NCBI GenBank assembly: GCA_030272815.1
Contig: JAJSZT010000008.1
Coordinates: 28,155-92,154 of the forward strand
Reading direction: 5' to 3'
Origin: Deltaproteobacteria bacterium
GTDB lineage: Bacteria > Desulfobacterota > Desulfobacteria > Desulfobacterales > ETH-SRB1
Length of the DNA stretch: 64,000 nucleotides
The position numbers and the translations under genes are program-made. The notes beneath the pieces are model-generated. The model was not told the DNA's origin and did not search any database. It saw only the letters and a program-made list of their open reading frames with translations. This document shows positions 27,547 to 37,640 of the stretch, piece by piece (within the stretch, counting starts at the first letter, position 1; each line of letters begins with the position of its first letter).

Positions 27547-27869
27547 ATCGAAGTTATGAAATTGCATGGGCTCGTGTTGCGGAAAACGATTTAAAAGAGA
27601 TAATTGATTATATCGCAATTGATAGCCCGGCCAATGCGTTAAAGATTTTCCAAAAAATCAAAAAAAAAGCATCAAGTCTATATACTATGCCGGAAAGATG
27701 CCGCATAGTTCCTGAGCTTAAGGACCAGGGTATTTTGCAGTATCGAGAATTAATTGTACCACCCTGGAGAATTATTTTTAGAATAGCAGAAATAAAAATT
27801 TACGTTTTATCTGTTCTGGATTCAAGACAAAACATTGAGGATATCCTGTTAAGAAGACTAATTAAATAG
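27543..27869 (+). CDS. RelE/ParE-superfamily toxin
   Basis: A 108-residue toxin-fold protein with WARVAENDLKEIIDYIA at the start, a central PERCRIVPELKDQGILQYRE block and the C-terminal IYVLSVLDSRQNIEDILLRR. These are family hallmarks. Whether it cuts ribosome-bound mRNA (RelE) or poisons gyrase (ParE) cannot be told from sequence alone. It is translationally coupled to the antitoxin. Confidence 0.88.
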   Translation: MNRSYEIAWARVAENDLKEIIDYIAIDSPANALKIFQKIKKKASSLYTMPERCRIVPELKDQGILQYRELIVPPWRIIFRIAEIKIYVLSVLDSRQNIEDILLRRLIK

Positions 27870-27955
27870 CTGCGAATAAAGCCTTTTACGAGCAGCAATG
27901 CTCCAAAGAGCAGATATATGACTTTCTACAGTTTAGAATAAATGGAGGCTAACTG

Positions 27956-28522
27956 ATGGATGAAAAAGGGATTACGATTCCTGTTGAGAGAATTAAGCAG
28001 TCGATTGTGTTCATCCGCGGTCAGAAAGTTATGTTGGATCGGGATCTTGCGGAACTTTATGGCGTAGAAACAAAGGTTTTGAAGCAAGCAGTACGGAGAA
28101 ACATAAAACGTTTCCCTGATGATTTTATGTTTGAGTTAACGAAAGAAGAATTTGAAAATTGGAGGTCACAATTTGTGACCTCCAATAGCGACAAGATGGG
28201 TTTGAGATATAAACCTATGGCTTTTACCGAGCAAGGTGTAGCCATGCTTTCAAGCGTTTTAAGAAGTGAGAGGGCAATAGAAGTCAACATAGCCATAATG
28301 CGTGCCTTCGTGCAACTCCGCGAAATGCTGGCTTCTGATGTGGAGCTTGCCCGTAAGCTGAAACAAATGGAAAAGAAATATGATGAACAGTTTAAGATCG
28401 TCTTTGAAGCTATTCGCCAACTCATGGCTCCGCCTGAAACAAAGAAAAAGAAGATTGGTTTTATGGTAAAGGGAAAGAAGGCTGCCTATGGCCGTCGAGG
28501 TGTAAAACGCAAAAAAGGCTGA
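27956..28522 (+). CDS. ORF6N-domain protein
   Basis: A 188-residue protein with an ORF6N domain at residues 10-95 ([20 protein letters not shown], the block [13 protein letters not shown] and [18 protein letters not shown]). A helical/coiled region and a basic tail, [20 protein letters not shown], follow. The domain is common in phage and mobile DNA and is thought to bind DNA. AATGGAGGC precedes the ATG. It lies directly upstream of a large STAND gene. A truncated copy is present at 42668-42983, there followed by an hsdM fragment. Confidence 0.85.
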   Translation: MDEKGITIPVERIKQSIVFIRGQKVMLDRDLAELYGVETKVLKQAVRRNIKRFPDDFMFELTKEEFENWRSQFVTSNSDKMGLRYKPMAFTEQGVAMLSSVLRSERAIEVNIAIMRAFVQLREMLASDVELARKLKQMEKKYDEQFKIVFEAIRQLMAPPETKKKKIGFMVKGKKAAYGRRGVKRKKG

Positions 28523-28598
28523 CTATGTAATGGGTGACCCAGTCTACACCAATTCATTGACGTCCATTTAACCTATTAGGCTAATTTCGGAAAATAAT

Positions 28599-31500
28599 TT
28601 GCAATCTGAAAAAACAAAAAACTATGGGATCGGCGTCCGAGCCTCTCGTGATGGACACGAATATCATGTAGTATGGGCTGCACGAGTCTCATTAGAGCTA
28701 CTCCATCCAATGGCGGAATTAAAGGCTATCTCTCTTGAAGGATTCCCTGTCCAAGAGGCGAATAGCTTCAGCGAAGAAGCGATGGATATTGCTGATCTGG
28801 TGAAATACTTCGGAGGTAGTACCGTTGATGAGGCTAAGCGAATTGATGTTTTGCAACTTAAATACTCACCAACTAAGAAAAATAAAGTCTTAACCGCCAG
28901 CGATTTATCAAAGACACTCCAAAAATTTGCTCAGACAAAAAAAGACCTTAAAGAAAGGCTTGGGGAGGAACGTGCCGCAGAGGTCACATTCTTTGAATTC
29001 GTTTCAAACCGACCTATTGGCGCGAACCTTGAGAAAGCTATTGTGGCTCTGAAAACAGGCGAAGCTGTTCAGGGACACATTGGAACCCAAGCAGAAACTT
29101 TAAAAATATCTATTGGATTAAAGGATGAGCACTTAAAGGATTTCTTAGAACGCCTTTCGATAACAGGAGCTGGTAGCTCTCTGCCAAATTTAATCTCGGA
29201 TGTTCACCGTACTATAGCAAATTGGAGAGGTACAAGCGATCCAGTTGCGCGACTTAGATTAAAGGATATTTGTGATCTTGTTCGACGAAAAGCCGGAGTT
29301 AGAGGAGCGTTCGACAACATTATCAACGACATTGATATCCTTGGGGTACTTGGCATTGATGACATTGATGATATATATCCTGTGCTTCAATCTTTCCCAA
29401 TCATTCCGATTGTACTTGAGCGGCCATTTTTGTCCAAGCTTGAGCAAGAGATATTGTCCTCAAATAAGCCTTTGATCTTACATGGTTCAGGCGGTTGTGG
29501 GAAAACCGTCGTTATGCAGTCTTTGGCTAACAATTTCTCAGATGAGAATATTGTAATTGTATTCGATGGTTTTGGCGGTGGTGAATGGAGAGCGCCTGGA
29601 GATGACAGACATTTATGTGAGCGGAGCATTCTTCACATTATCAATTCTCTTGCGGCAAAAGGTTTATGTGATCTTGTATTGCCTGGAGTTGACGCAGAAA
29701 CGCTTCTCAGAACAGCATCAAAAAGGTTCAAACAGGCGCTTGAGTCAGCACGAACATTCCAGCCCCACACGAATATTGTCCTGCTTTTAGATGCAATTGA
29801 TCACGCAGGAATGCGAGCTGAAACAACCAACACAGATTCTTTTGCAAAGCTCCTATTACAAAGACTGGATATTCAACCAATTGAAGGGGTAAAAATTGTT
29901 GCCTCTTGTCGATCAGAACGCCGCAAAGATGCTTATGGTTCTGTGGGTTATCCTGATTTTCCAATTCCTGTCTTTTCAAGAGATGAAACAAAAGATCTGT
30001 CCCAAAAAAGGCTCGATGATATTTCCACCCAAGAAATTTCAATCTTATTCTCTAGATCAGGAGGCAACCCAAGATGCCTTGATATGCTTTTATCAGATGG
30101 ACGACCTTTCGATGATAATAATATTGAAGGCGACGGTGAATTATTGGATGCACTAATTGAAAAGCGTTTCAATAGGGCTATTGATCACGCCGAAACGAAA
30201 GGTACGACGAAACATTCCGCAAGATCGTTAATCTCTGGACTGAGACTATTACCTCCACCTGTTCCAATGGATGAGATTGCTGCTGCTTGCGGATTGGTTG
30301 TTTCGGAGGTTGAAAGTTTCTTTTCTGACCTCTTTCCGCTTATCGACCGAACTCAGCATGGTTTGATTTTCAGAGATGAACCAACTGAAACATTGGCAAG
30401 AAAATTCGTGGATCAGGATAAACATTCAGCCGATAATCTCGTTGAGAGACTAAAGGCACGTCAGTCGTCTTCAGCTTATGCAGCAAGAGCACTTCCCCCT
30501 TTATTGGTGGAGTTTAATCATGTTGACGAACTACTGGAATTGGTATTCTCAGATGTGTTTCCTGTGAGCGCATCAAGCACTGTAGCTGTTAGGAACATCC
30601 GACTTGCTCGAATTGCCGCTGCTATTACGGCCTGTGTGAAAGCAAACAGAAATGATGATATTTTCCGGTTAATGATGGAGGCTGCATCTGCTGCAAGCGG
30701 CGGGCAACGTTCAGATCGTTATGTTCATGACTTTCCAGACCTTGCTGCCGCCTGTGGTGACACAGAAGCTCTTCGAAGACTGTTTGAGGCGAAAGTGTCC
30801 TGGCAGGGTGCTCGATATTCATCACATGCAATCGCAAACATCATAGGAGATAATTTTGAGGATGCTGTGCGCAGCGCCAACAAGGCTATTGATTGGTTAA
30901 ATTGGAGTTTGCATCAAACAGATGATGATCAATTTGGCTCTAAAAGAATTTATGAAACTAAAGATTGGATCGGGGCTATTTATGTCCTCCTTCTCAATGG
31001 AAAAATAGAACGAGTTATCAGTTGGCTCGATAACAGAAATCCAAACGATGCATATTGGTTCTTTTCGACTCTTCTTGAACTCGCTTTGAGGCATGAGAAG
31101 GTTTCTAAAGAGGCGTCCCAATGCATAGATAAAATCAAAAAAATGTCTAGCACAGGTGAAATTAACAAAATCTGGTGTCTGTCCTCTGTTTGTGAAAATT
31201 TGCATTGCTCAATGCATCAGGAAAAAAAGATTATCAGATCGATTGCTCGTTACATTGACGAGGTAAAGGAGGACGAAAAAGAACCCTGGAGAAAAAAACA
31301 AGAGACAAGCCTCACAAGTGCATTGCTTGTCGTTGCGACTAAAGCCATAAAATACAAGCTGAGAGAAGATGCTCAAATCATTCTTGGGAAATTATGCATA
31401 GAAAGACCCCAGAGTTATGACTTTACGGATGGTTTCCTTTATAAAAGCAGAATTCCTCGATGGCTCATTTATTCAACTCTGGTTGCGATTTTAGAGCGTC

Positions 31501-34500
31501 GAAAGCCAAGCATTTTGGATTTGGTTCCGGCTGAAATATGGAAAAACCTGTCTGAGCCTCTAAAGAAAAGAGGTCCGAAAGCGATTGAATGCGCAATCGG
31601 AAAACTATTGAATCACAATAATAACGGCAAAGCAAAAAAGAAATCTCCGTTTGATTATGAAACTCAAAGAGAAGTTCAGAATGCTTACACGCATAGAGTT
31701 AAGCCTCTTTTAGTTTTTGCGAATATGATTCGCGAAATCGTGATGAAGTCAAATAATGCGATTGAGATAGGTGACTTCATTGAGCAACTGGATCAAGGGG
31801 TGAAGGCAGCAAGCAATTATCCCTATCGTTCCCAAAAGTTATTTGTTGCTGATGTGGGGTTTAATTCGATCTTTAACACTGCGAATGCTGTTAAAGCGTG
31901 GACAAGGCAATCTTCTTTAAAGGCGGTCGACTGGATTAAGGTTTCACCAATTAAAGCATACCCGCAATTATTGAGAATTGTTGAAGGGTATGCAACCCAG
32001 CCTTCAGCCGAACGAGCAACTCTTCAACTAGGGAATTATACCTTGTCGTGTATTAAAAAAGACACTGAGATTGAAGCAAGGATACAAAGCATAGGTAAAC
32101 TTGCGCACTCAATTTGGAATGTCTCGATTGAAGAAGCAAGGGTAATATTTAGACAAGGTCTTGAATTAGCTGATGCAGTAGGCTCCGATAACAATGATGA
32201 AATCATGTCACTCGTGCATATTGCTGCCGAGTATACTGGCGAGCCCCTTCCTTCTGAAACCGTTCATAATTTTGGTAGGCTCTGTGAACTCAACTTTCCT
32301 TATGAGTCTGAGAAATTCATTTGGGTCGGGTACGGAGAAGCGCTTACAAGAATAGGCGGCGTTGCGTCAATTGCTATCATCTCCCGGTTAGCAGATAGGG
32401 ATATAGTTGAATTAGGAAACTCTCTTCCGCCGCTGCTTACGGCATTGATTAAAAACGATCAACTGGAAGCTGATTTGGCATCATCAGTTATTGGTCTTGA
32501 TAGTCTCTCTGAGACTTGGAGTTGGGATATGCATAATTTTGCGAAACCAGCTTTTTCAAAACTTTCTGCAAAGAACAAAGAGCTTCTTGCAAAGTGGATT
32601 ACCATTGAGTTTGACCGGACATACCAATCTTCTCCCCCAAATGTTTCAATTGACAAATTACTGAACATTTATCATTCGAACTCGATATCAAACAGTGCTT
32701 TGAGGCATTTTGAAGCAATCAAATCCCAACAAGATGAAAGTTCTCGTCATACTGAAAAGTATAACCATTACCGTCATAGCGAAGACGAAAAAATCGTCCG
32801 TCCAGTTGATTTTGATGTAACTGATGTGGAGGCTCTGGACAATGATATCCAGCAAGAACTTTCTGATGATAATCGACCATTTTCAAGGTGGCGACGAATT
32901 AAAGAAATATTGTCCAATATTAATGATGTTGATACGGTGGTCGCTAGTATCAATGCAATTGCTAAAGTTGAATCATTATCCTTAGAAGACAAGTTGAGAG
33001 CCTTTGAATTTACAAAAGATACTTGGGGTGAAATTTCTGTAGCCATACAATCGGCGATTGAAAATGCAATTTTTGTCTCAACGAATATGAATGCTTCTGA
33101 GTTGATAGGTGGAGACTGGCATGTCAGCAGCATACTGAGGGATGTATTCACTCTTGTCCCCAACCAAAAACCAGAATTGTTGCCAGCTTTCATGAAATCC
33201 CTTCAAGGCAATCTTGTGAACTTAAGTAGCCTTGATTGGTTGGAATTTGCTTCACATTTTGCTTCAACTATTGCTGATGGTGTAGTGGGAAATAGCCTTA
33301 TTCGATATATAAAGCTTACGGCAAAAGATGTACCAGATGACTTTGGAGACCTCCCGTGGGGGAAAGACTTTTTGCTTCCGGGTAACAATAATGAGGTTAT
33401 AGCAGGCTTGATCTGGCATCAGCTTGGCTCTCCCTCATCTAGGCTTCGTTGGCGTGCTGCTCATTCAATCTTGCGGTTAGCCCAAATAGGTCGGTTTGAT
33501 GTCATCGAGCTATTGGTAGGGAAATTGGAAAATGAAACTTCCAAGCCCTTCTGCCATGCTGAGTTACCTTTCTATTATTTTCATTCGCGCCTTTGGCTCA
33601 CAATTGCTCTTGCCAAATTGTCGATTGATTTTCCAGAGCAACTTACAAGCTTGCGTGATACTTTTGAAAATTGCCTAAAGAAAAATAGGGACCATGTTGC
33701 AATTGGCCAGCATGTGGTTTTTATACTCGAAAATTTGGAAAACTTTGAAAAGCGCTCAGGATATGAAAAACGCTTACAAGCCCTGGCCGTTTTCAAATCA
33801 CCCATTTCGACCAAGAAACAATCAAACGATTACCACCGAATGGATTCCTATCAAGGAAGACCTGATAGCGTGCCGGAACCATCTTACAAGGTTTCATTTG
33901 AATATGATTTCAAAAAATACGACATCAACAGGTTGGGGCGGTTATTTGGAATTGACACTTGGCAAGTCGCCGATGATATGTCGGCGGTTATGGATGGGTG
34001 GGGTGCCAAGGTTACGGACATGTATGATTGTCCTCGCGGTATAGGGCGGGATTCTTATAACAGAGGTAGTCACAAATATACTCAAGGATATGGTCATTAT
34101 CTGGCATATCATGCGTTGTTAACAGTTGCGGGGAAGTATTTAAAACAGTTTGCCGTTTGTGAAAGAGAATGGGAAGAAAACTCATGGGCTGAGTGGATTT
34201 CAGGATATGTCCTAACAACTCCCTGGCTGGCTGAACAAACGGATTTCTTCCCGGCTTTCATACCGACATGTGATGTTGACTTCAGCGAAACAAAACCTAA
34301 AACAAGCATGGTCGAGCGTAGAGAACTTGCAAGATTGAGCGGGGTGACCAAGGAGGGGGAGGATGAATTAAATATTCTTGTTGATGGAAGCTGGAAAGAT
34401 AATAATGGTGTAGAATATCATATTTCGTCAGCGTTAGTTAATCATGCTGAAACGAAAAACCTCGCCTATGCAATTGCGAGCATCGAGCCGTTTTTCCAAT

Positions 34501-35090
34501 ACCTTCCAATTCGTGATGACGATTTTGGTTGGACATCCAGGAATATTACTAATCCGGCAGAAAAATGGCTTTCAAGAAAAGAACATCACAGCGAACGGAT
34601 AGATGAAACAGATCCTTATGGTTCAGATACTGTTTTAAACAGATCGTTTCCAGGACCTGAAGCCGTATCTAACTTAAATCTTCACTCTACCGATCCATTT
34701 AATAGAGAATGGGTAGACGGCATCAGTCAGGAGTTATTTTCATCCTGTTCATGGGGCGCTCATTTCGGAGAAGGACGATATGCGCGATCTGAAGCAGGAA
34801 GTTGGCTTCTTGGAAGTAGAAATATCATTAAGGACTTTTTAAAACAAAAGAGCTGTCATCTGATATTACTTATTAAAGGTCAGAAGTATCATGAGAAGCG
34901 ATCTGAGCAAGGAAAATTTGTTGCCAAATCTGCCGTGGTGATCTTTGCACCAAATGGAACATATCGCATTATTCAAAGAATTCCAAAAAAAATTATAAAC
35001 GCCATTAGTCCGCTACACCCTTCAGAAAGCATTGCTGATCGATTAAAAGCTATCCAAGCACCTGTGTTGCCTGGGGTCGGGCCACGCTAA
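28599..35090 (+). CDS. Giant STAND NTPase with N-terminal nuclease-like domain, probable anti-phage protein
   Basis: A 2163-residue protein starting at a TTG. Residues 15-90 (GHEYHVVWAARVSLELL, the acidic E47 in AISLEGF, D83 and RIDVLQLKYS with Q86-x-K88) match the pattern of the DUF4297/Cap4 PD-(D/E)xK nuclease fold. A STAND-type P-loop NTPase follows: Walker A GSGGCGKT at 296-303, Walker B IVLLLDAIDH near 393-402, and VASCRSERR near 432. The remaining 1600 residues are mostly helical, repeat-like and probably a sensor. Nuclease, STAND and sensor is the plan of Avs-type phage-sensing proteins. No exact family is assigned. It follows an ORF6N gene and toxin-antitoxin genes. Confidence 0.75.
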   Translation: MQSEKTKNYGIGVRASRDGHEYHVVWAARVSLELLHPMAELKAISLEGFPVQEANSFSEEAMDIADLVKYFGGSTVDEAKRIDVLQLKYSPTKKNKVLTASDLSKTLQKFAQTKKDLKERLGEERAAEVTFFEFVSNRPIGANLEKAIVALKTGEAVQGHIGTQAETLKISIGLKDEHLKDFLERLSITGAGSSLPNLISDVHRTIANWRGTSDPVARLRLKDICDLVRRKAGVRGAFDNIINDIDILGVLGIDDIDDIYPVLQSFPIIPIVLERPFLSKLEQEILSSNKPLILHGSGGCGKTVVMQSLANNFSDENIVIVFDGFGGGEWRAPGDDRHLCERSILHIINSLAAKGLCDLVLPGVDAETLLRTASKRFKQALESARTFQPHTNIVLLLDAIDHAGMRAETTNTDSFAKLLLQRLDIQPIEGVKIVASCRSERRKDAYGSVGYPDFPIPVFSRDETKDLSQKRLDDISTQEISILFSRSGGNPRCLDMLLSDGRPFDDNNIEGDGELLDALIEKRFNRAIDHAETKGTTKHSARSLISGLRLLPPPVPMDEIAAACGLVVSEVESFFSDLFPLIDRTQHGLIFRDEPTETLARKFVDQDKHSADNLVERLKARQSSSAYAARALPPLLVEFNHVDELLELVFSDVFPVSASSTVAVRNIRLARIAAAITACVKANRNDDIFRLMMEAASAASGGQRSDRYVHDFPDLAAACGDTEALRRLFEAKVSWQGARYSSHAIANIIGDNFEDAVRSANKAIDWLNWSLHQTDDDQFGSKRIYETKDWIGAIYVLLLNGKIERVISWLDNRNPNDAYWFFSTLLELALRHEKVSKEASQCIDKIKKMSSTGEINKIWCLSSVCENLHCSMHQEKKIIRSIARYIDEVKEDEKEPWRKKQETSLTSALLVVATKAIKYKLREDAQIILGKLCIERPQSYDFTDGFLYKSRIPRWLIYSTLVAILERRKPSILDLVPAEIWKNLSEPLKKRGPKAIECAIGKLLNHNNNGKAKKKSPFDYETQREVQNAYTHRVKPLLVFANMIREIVMKSNNAIEIGDFIEQLDQGVKAASNYPYRSQKLFVADVGFNSIFNTANAVKAWTRQSSLKAVDWIKVSPIKAYPQLLRIVEGYATQPSAERATLQLGNYTLSCIKKDTEIEARIQSIGKLAHSIWNVSIEEARVIFRQGLELADAVGSDNNDEIMSLVHIAAEYTGEPLPSETVHNFGRLCELNFPYESEKFIWVGYGEALTRIGGVASIAIISRLADRDIVELGNSLPPLLTALIKNDQLEADLASSVIGLDSLSETWSWDMHNFAKPAFSKLSAKNKELLAKWITIEFDRTYQSSPPNVSIDKLLNIYHSNSISNSALRHFEAIKSQQDESSRHTEKYNHYRHSEDEKIVRPVDFDVTDVEALDNDIQQELSDDNRPFSRWRRIKEILSNINDVDTVVASINAIAKVESLSLEDKLRAFEFTKDTWGEISVAIQSAIENAIFVSTNMNASELIGGDWHVSSILRDVFTLVPNQKPELLPAFMKSLQGNLVNLSSLDWLEFASHFASTIADGVVGNSLIRYIKLTAKDVPDDFGDLPWGKDFLLPGNNNEVIAGLIWHQLGSPSSRLRWRAAHSILRLAQIGRFDVIELLVGKLENETSKPFCHAELPFYYFHSRLWLTIALAKLSIDFPEQLTSLRDTFENCLKKNRDHVAIGQHVVFILENLENFEKRSGYEKRLQALAVFKSPISTKKQSNDYHRMDSYQGRPDSVPEPSYKVSFEYDFKKYDINRLGRLFGIDTWQVADDMSAVMDGWGAKVTDMYDCPRGIGRDSYNRGSHKYTQGYGHYLAYHALLTVAGKYLKQFAVCEREWEENSWAEWISGYVLTTPWLAEQTDFFPAFIPTCDVDFSETKPKTSMVERRELARLSGVTKEGEDELNILVDGSWKDNNGVEYHISSALVNHAETKNLAYAIASIEPFFQYLPIRDDDFGWTSRNITNPAEKWLSRKEHHSERIDETDPYGSDTVLNRSFPGPEAVSNLNLHSTDPFNREWVDGISQELFSSCSWGAHFGEGRYARSEAGSWLLGSRNIIKDFLKQKSCHLILLIKGQKYHEKRSEQGKFVAKSAVVIFAPNGTYRIIQRIPKKIINAISPLHPSESIADRLKAIQAPVLPGVGPR

Positions 35091-35108
35091 CTAACCTGGG
35101 GTGAATAT

Positions 35109-35257
35109 GGGTATCAAATCTTGAATTGTGAATTATAAATTTATAAAATATATCGAAATAATTATAAAATATGACACTTCAGTATGCGAAAACAATTCGT
35201 AAAAAGCTGCGGGAGTTGGTCGGTCTTGCGCATGGGGCAATCAGAAGGAAGTTATAG
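35109..35257 (+). repeat. Small-ORF repeat family D1, copy 1 (truncated)
   Basis: The AT-rich family leader (TTGAATTGTGAATTATAAAT) is followed by the first 21 codons of the family ORF, MTLQYAKTIRKKLRELVGLA, from ATG at 35171. It then diverges to a stop at 35255. The next ATG, of a radical-SAM fragment, follows at once at 35258. Confidence 0.8.
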
Positions 35258-35599
35258 ATGAAGGAACAATCAAGAAGACAATTTATTAGCTCATGCTTCT
35301 ATTGGGCAATATCAGGATTTGGTTTTTCCTTTATTTCGTTTTGTGCTGGATGCAATGAGGAGAGAAAATCAACGTCTCATCTCGGCTTCATTCACCATGA
35401 GAATAAAGAGCGTTTGACGGTTGAAGGAACAGCTAAAATTAATCCGGATTTTGAACCTAATTATTTGAGACTACACAGAAGCGGAGAGTTGAAGAAAAGA
35501 GGGGAAGAACTGTGGAGCATGATGAAAAGCTGTGAGCTCTGCCCCAGAAGGTGTGGAGTCAACCGGCTCGATGTGGATGGTATGGGTGTCAAATCTTGA
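35258..35599 (+). pseudogene. N-terminal fragment of a radical SAM (PflA-like) protein
   Basis: A twin-arginine-like start (SRRQFISSCFYW) with a cysteine in FCAGCNEE leads to the block LWSMMKSCELCPRRCGVNRL, typical of exported or lipoprotein radical-SAM activase-like proteins. The reading frame then runs straight into the leader of repeat copy 2 and stops at 113 residues. The whole radical SAM domain (CxxxCxxC) is missing, so the gene is broken. Confidence 0.7.
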
Positions 35600-35672
35600 A
35601 TTGTGAATTATAACTTTCTAAAATATATTGAAATGATTATAAAATATGATACCTCAGTATGCAAAATCAATT
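35583..35672 (+). repeat. Small-ORF repeat family D1, copy 2 (degenerate)
   Basis: GGGTGTCAAATCTTGAATTG and the AT-rich leader are present, then ATGATACCTCAGTATGCAAA, a mutated start of the family ORF that soon diverges. It marks the 3' breakpoint of the radical SAM fragment. Confidence 0.75.
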
Positions 35673-35721
35673 CGGGGAAATTTAGGGGACGTCCATTGTA
35701 TTATAATATTCTATACCATGC

Positions 35722-35874
35722 TTACAGGTCTTCCGCTGAAGGGATCGGGTCTTTTTCAGTCTCATCGGTTTCAACTGCCTTTTTTTCCAGCTTGCGTTGC
35801 CTTTTTTCCTCTTTCTTTTTTTTCTGGGCCAATTCTTTCTGACGTTTTTTGAAACTGTAATGAGATTTTGCCAT
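35722..35874 (-). CDS. Small lysine-rich protein upstream-linked to a DEAD-box helicase
   Basis: A 50-residue, highly charged protein beginning MAKSHYSFKKRQKELAQKKK and ending in an acidic tail. The ATG at 35874 has AAAGGAAA ahead of it, so the longer frame to 35946 is not preferred. Similar short KR-rich proteins are often encoded near RNA helicases in proteobacteria; a nucleic-acid-related role is an inference. It lies downstream of the helicase gene on the same strand. Confidence 0.65.
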   Translation of the reverse strand: MAKSHYSFKKRQKELAQKKKKEEKRQRKLEKKAVETDETEKDPIPSAEDL

Positions 35875-36089
35875 GGCGTTTCCTTTCTGGCAGGTTGCCG
35901 GATCGATAAGATCACTGATAAAGGTGAAAAGAATCTCAGCCGGCATAATTGAAAATGGAATGGGGGCAAGTTTACGTTTGACCCCTCATATTTATAAGAA
36001 AAATAGTTATCTTCATTGTAGCCAGCAATAAATAACTGCTGCATGTAGTGCTTACTGTGAAATTACATCATTGGGCCGCTGCTTTAAGT

Positions 36090-37322
36090 CTAAATGCGAT
36101 TATTCAGGCGTGATGTCTTTTTGTTTCGACTCTTATTCACCCCGGAAAATTTGCGATGCGGCTTCCTTTGCCCCTGCGGACTATTTTTGCGAACGAGTGC
36201 CGGGGCGTTGTAATCAAAGGCTGGCAAGATTCGTTGCTCGATCTTAGAACCGATGATTCGATTGATGGCACGAACCATATTGCGATCGTCCCCGGTAATA
36301 AGGGTTAAAGCTTCGCCACTGTGAGTGGCGCGGCCGGTCCGACCGATACGATGAATGTATGCTTCGGGAGTTGAAGGGATATCGTAGTTAATGACATGCG
36401 AGATCCGGGTTACATCAATTCCGCGTGCGGCGATATCGGTGGCCACCAGAATCTGAAAAGTCCCATCCCGAAAGCCATCCAATGCAGCCTGACGTTTTCC
36501 CTGAGAAAGGTTCCCTTGCAGCGAAGCCGACCGGTAGCCGGCAACAGCCAGTTTCTTCCCCAGACTCTTGGCTCGGTGTTTGGTTCGAGTAAAGACCAGA
36601 ACCGACCTGATAGAGGTGGTACCCAACAGATTTAACAAAAGCGCTGTTTTCAGATACTGGGCTACTGGGTAGAGCGCATGGCTGACAGTGTCAGCAGGCG
36701 CGGTCGTTCCTATTTGAACAGTGACTGGATTTCGCAGGATGTCCTTGGCCAGGCGTCGTATTTCGGTGGGCATGGTAGCCGAGAAAAGCAGTGTCTGGCG
36801 CTTCTGCGGAAGATGTGTCAAAATTTTTCTGATATCGGGGAGAAAACCCATATCGAACAACTGGTCAGCTTCGTCTGTTACCAGCACTTCCAGTCGGGAG
36901 AAATTGACGGTATGACGGCCGATATGGTCGAGAAGCCTGCCGGGGCAGGCAACGACAATATCGGCACGTTTCAGTTTCTGAATCTGTGGGTTAATACCCA
37001 CGCCACCGTAAATCGCAACGCTTTTAAGGCGGGTTTTGTGTCCCAGGATTTCGATAGCCTGGTGAATCTGTTCGGCCAGTTCTCTGGTGGGGGCCATGAT
37101 CAGGGCACGGAGGCAACCGCATTTGTTCCCCATCAGGCGATTCAAGATCGGCAGAACGAATGCCGCCGTTTTGCCGGTGCCGGTTTGGGCCAGTCCCATC
37201 ACGTCGCAATGTTTCAGGATCGGCGGGATTGCCTGGGCCTGAATCGGCGTCGGGGTTGCATAACCCGCTTTTAAAACGCCTGCCGCAACAGCGGGATGAA
37301 AATTAAATGCTTCAAAGTTCAA
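36090..37322 (-). CDS. DEAD-box ATP-dependent RNA helicase (RhlE-like)
   Basis: A 410-residue helicase core with motifs in order: Q-motif (F-x-HPAVAAGVLKAGYATPTPIQ), Walker A AQTGTGKTAAF, PTRELAEQ, motif II DEAD (VTDEADQLFDMGF), SAT (LFSATMP), ATDIAARGID and HRIGRTGR. It ends in a basic tail, as in RhlE-type proteins of ribosome assembly or cold adaptation. It is the only large housekeeping gene in the 35-45 kb stretch. No partner operon gene is visible apart from the small lysine-rich ORF. Confidence 0.93.
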   Translation of the reverse strand: MNFEAFNFHPAVAAGVLKAGYATPTPIQAQAIPPILKHCDVMGLAQTGTGKTAAFVLPILNRLMGNKCGCLRALIMAPTRELAEQIHQAIEILGHKTRLKSVAIYGGVGINPQIQKLKRADIVVACPGRLLDHIGRHTVNFSRLEVLVTDEADQLFDMGFLPDIRKILTHLPQKRQTLLFSATMPTEIRRLAKDILRNPVTVQIGTTAPADTVSHALYPVAQYLKTALLLNLLGTTSIRSVLVFTRTKHRAKSLGKKLAVAGYRSASLQGNLSQGKRQAALDGFRDGTFQILVATDIAARGIDVTRISHVINYDIPSTPEAYIHRIGRTGRATHSGEALTLITGDDRNMVRAINRIIGSKIEQRILPAFDYNAPALVRKNSPQGQRKPHRKFSGVNKSRNKKTSRLNNRI

Positions 37323-37349
37323 TATATACCTTCTTTCTGTGTTCCAATA

Positions 37350-37379
37350 AAAAAAGCCCCGGAGTTATTCCGGGGCTTA
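37350..37379 (-). terminator. Intrinsic terminator, minus strand
   Basis: Read on the minus strand, AAGCCCCGGAA pairs with TCCGGGGCTT and is followed by seven T residues. It lies about 30 bases before the helicase start and 260 bases after the end of the minus-strand gene at 37641, so it probably isolates the helicase from upstream transcription. Confidence 0.75.
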
Positions 37380-37557
37380 CTTATATTTTTTGATTGACAA
37401 CCGGGAACACTATTGTTGAGTGGACAATATGGGTTGCAGAAGTCTTTGTCAAGCTTATTCGTAAAATTGATAATAACCGGGTGGTGACTATTGGCTAACT
37501 ATTTACTATTTCAAAGAGGCCATCTCTATTTAAGAGGTGCTATTGGGGGGTACTATC

Positions 37558-37619
37558 GGTGTCAAACTTGAATTGTGAATTATAAATTTCTAAAATATAT
37601 TGAAATAATTATAAAAGAA
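37558..37619 (+). repeat. Small-ORF repeat family D1, copy 3 (leader only)
   Basis: GGTGTCAAACTTGAATTGTG and the AT-rich leader are present to about ATTATAAAAG, but the ORF part is missing. It lies in the spacer after the minus-strand gene at 37641. Confidence 0.7.
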
Positions 37620-37640
37620 ATATCGAATTCAATAAAATAG

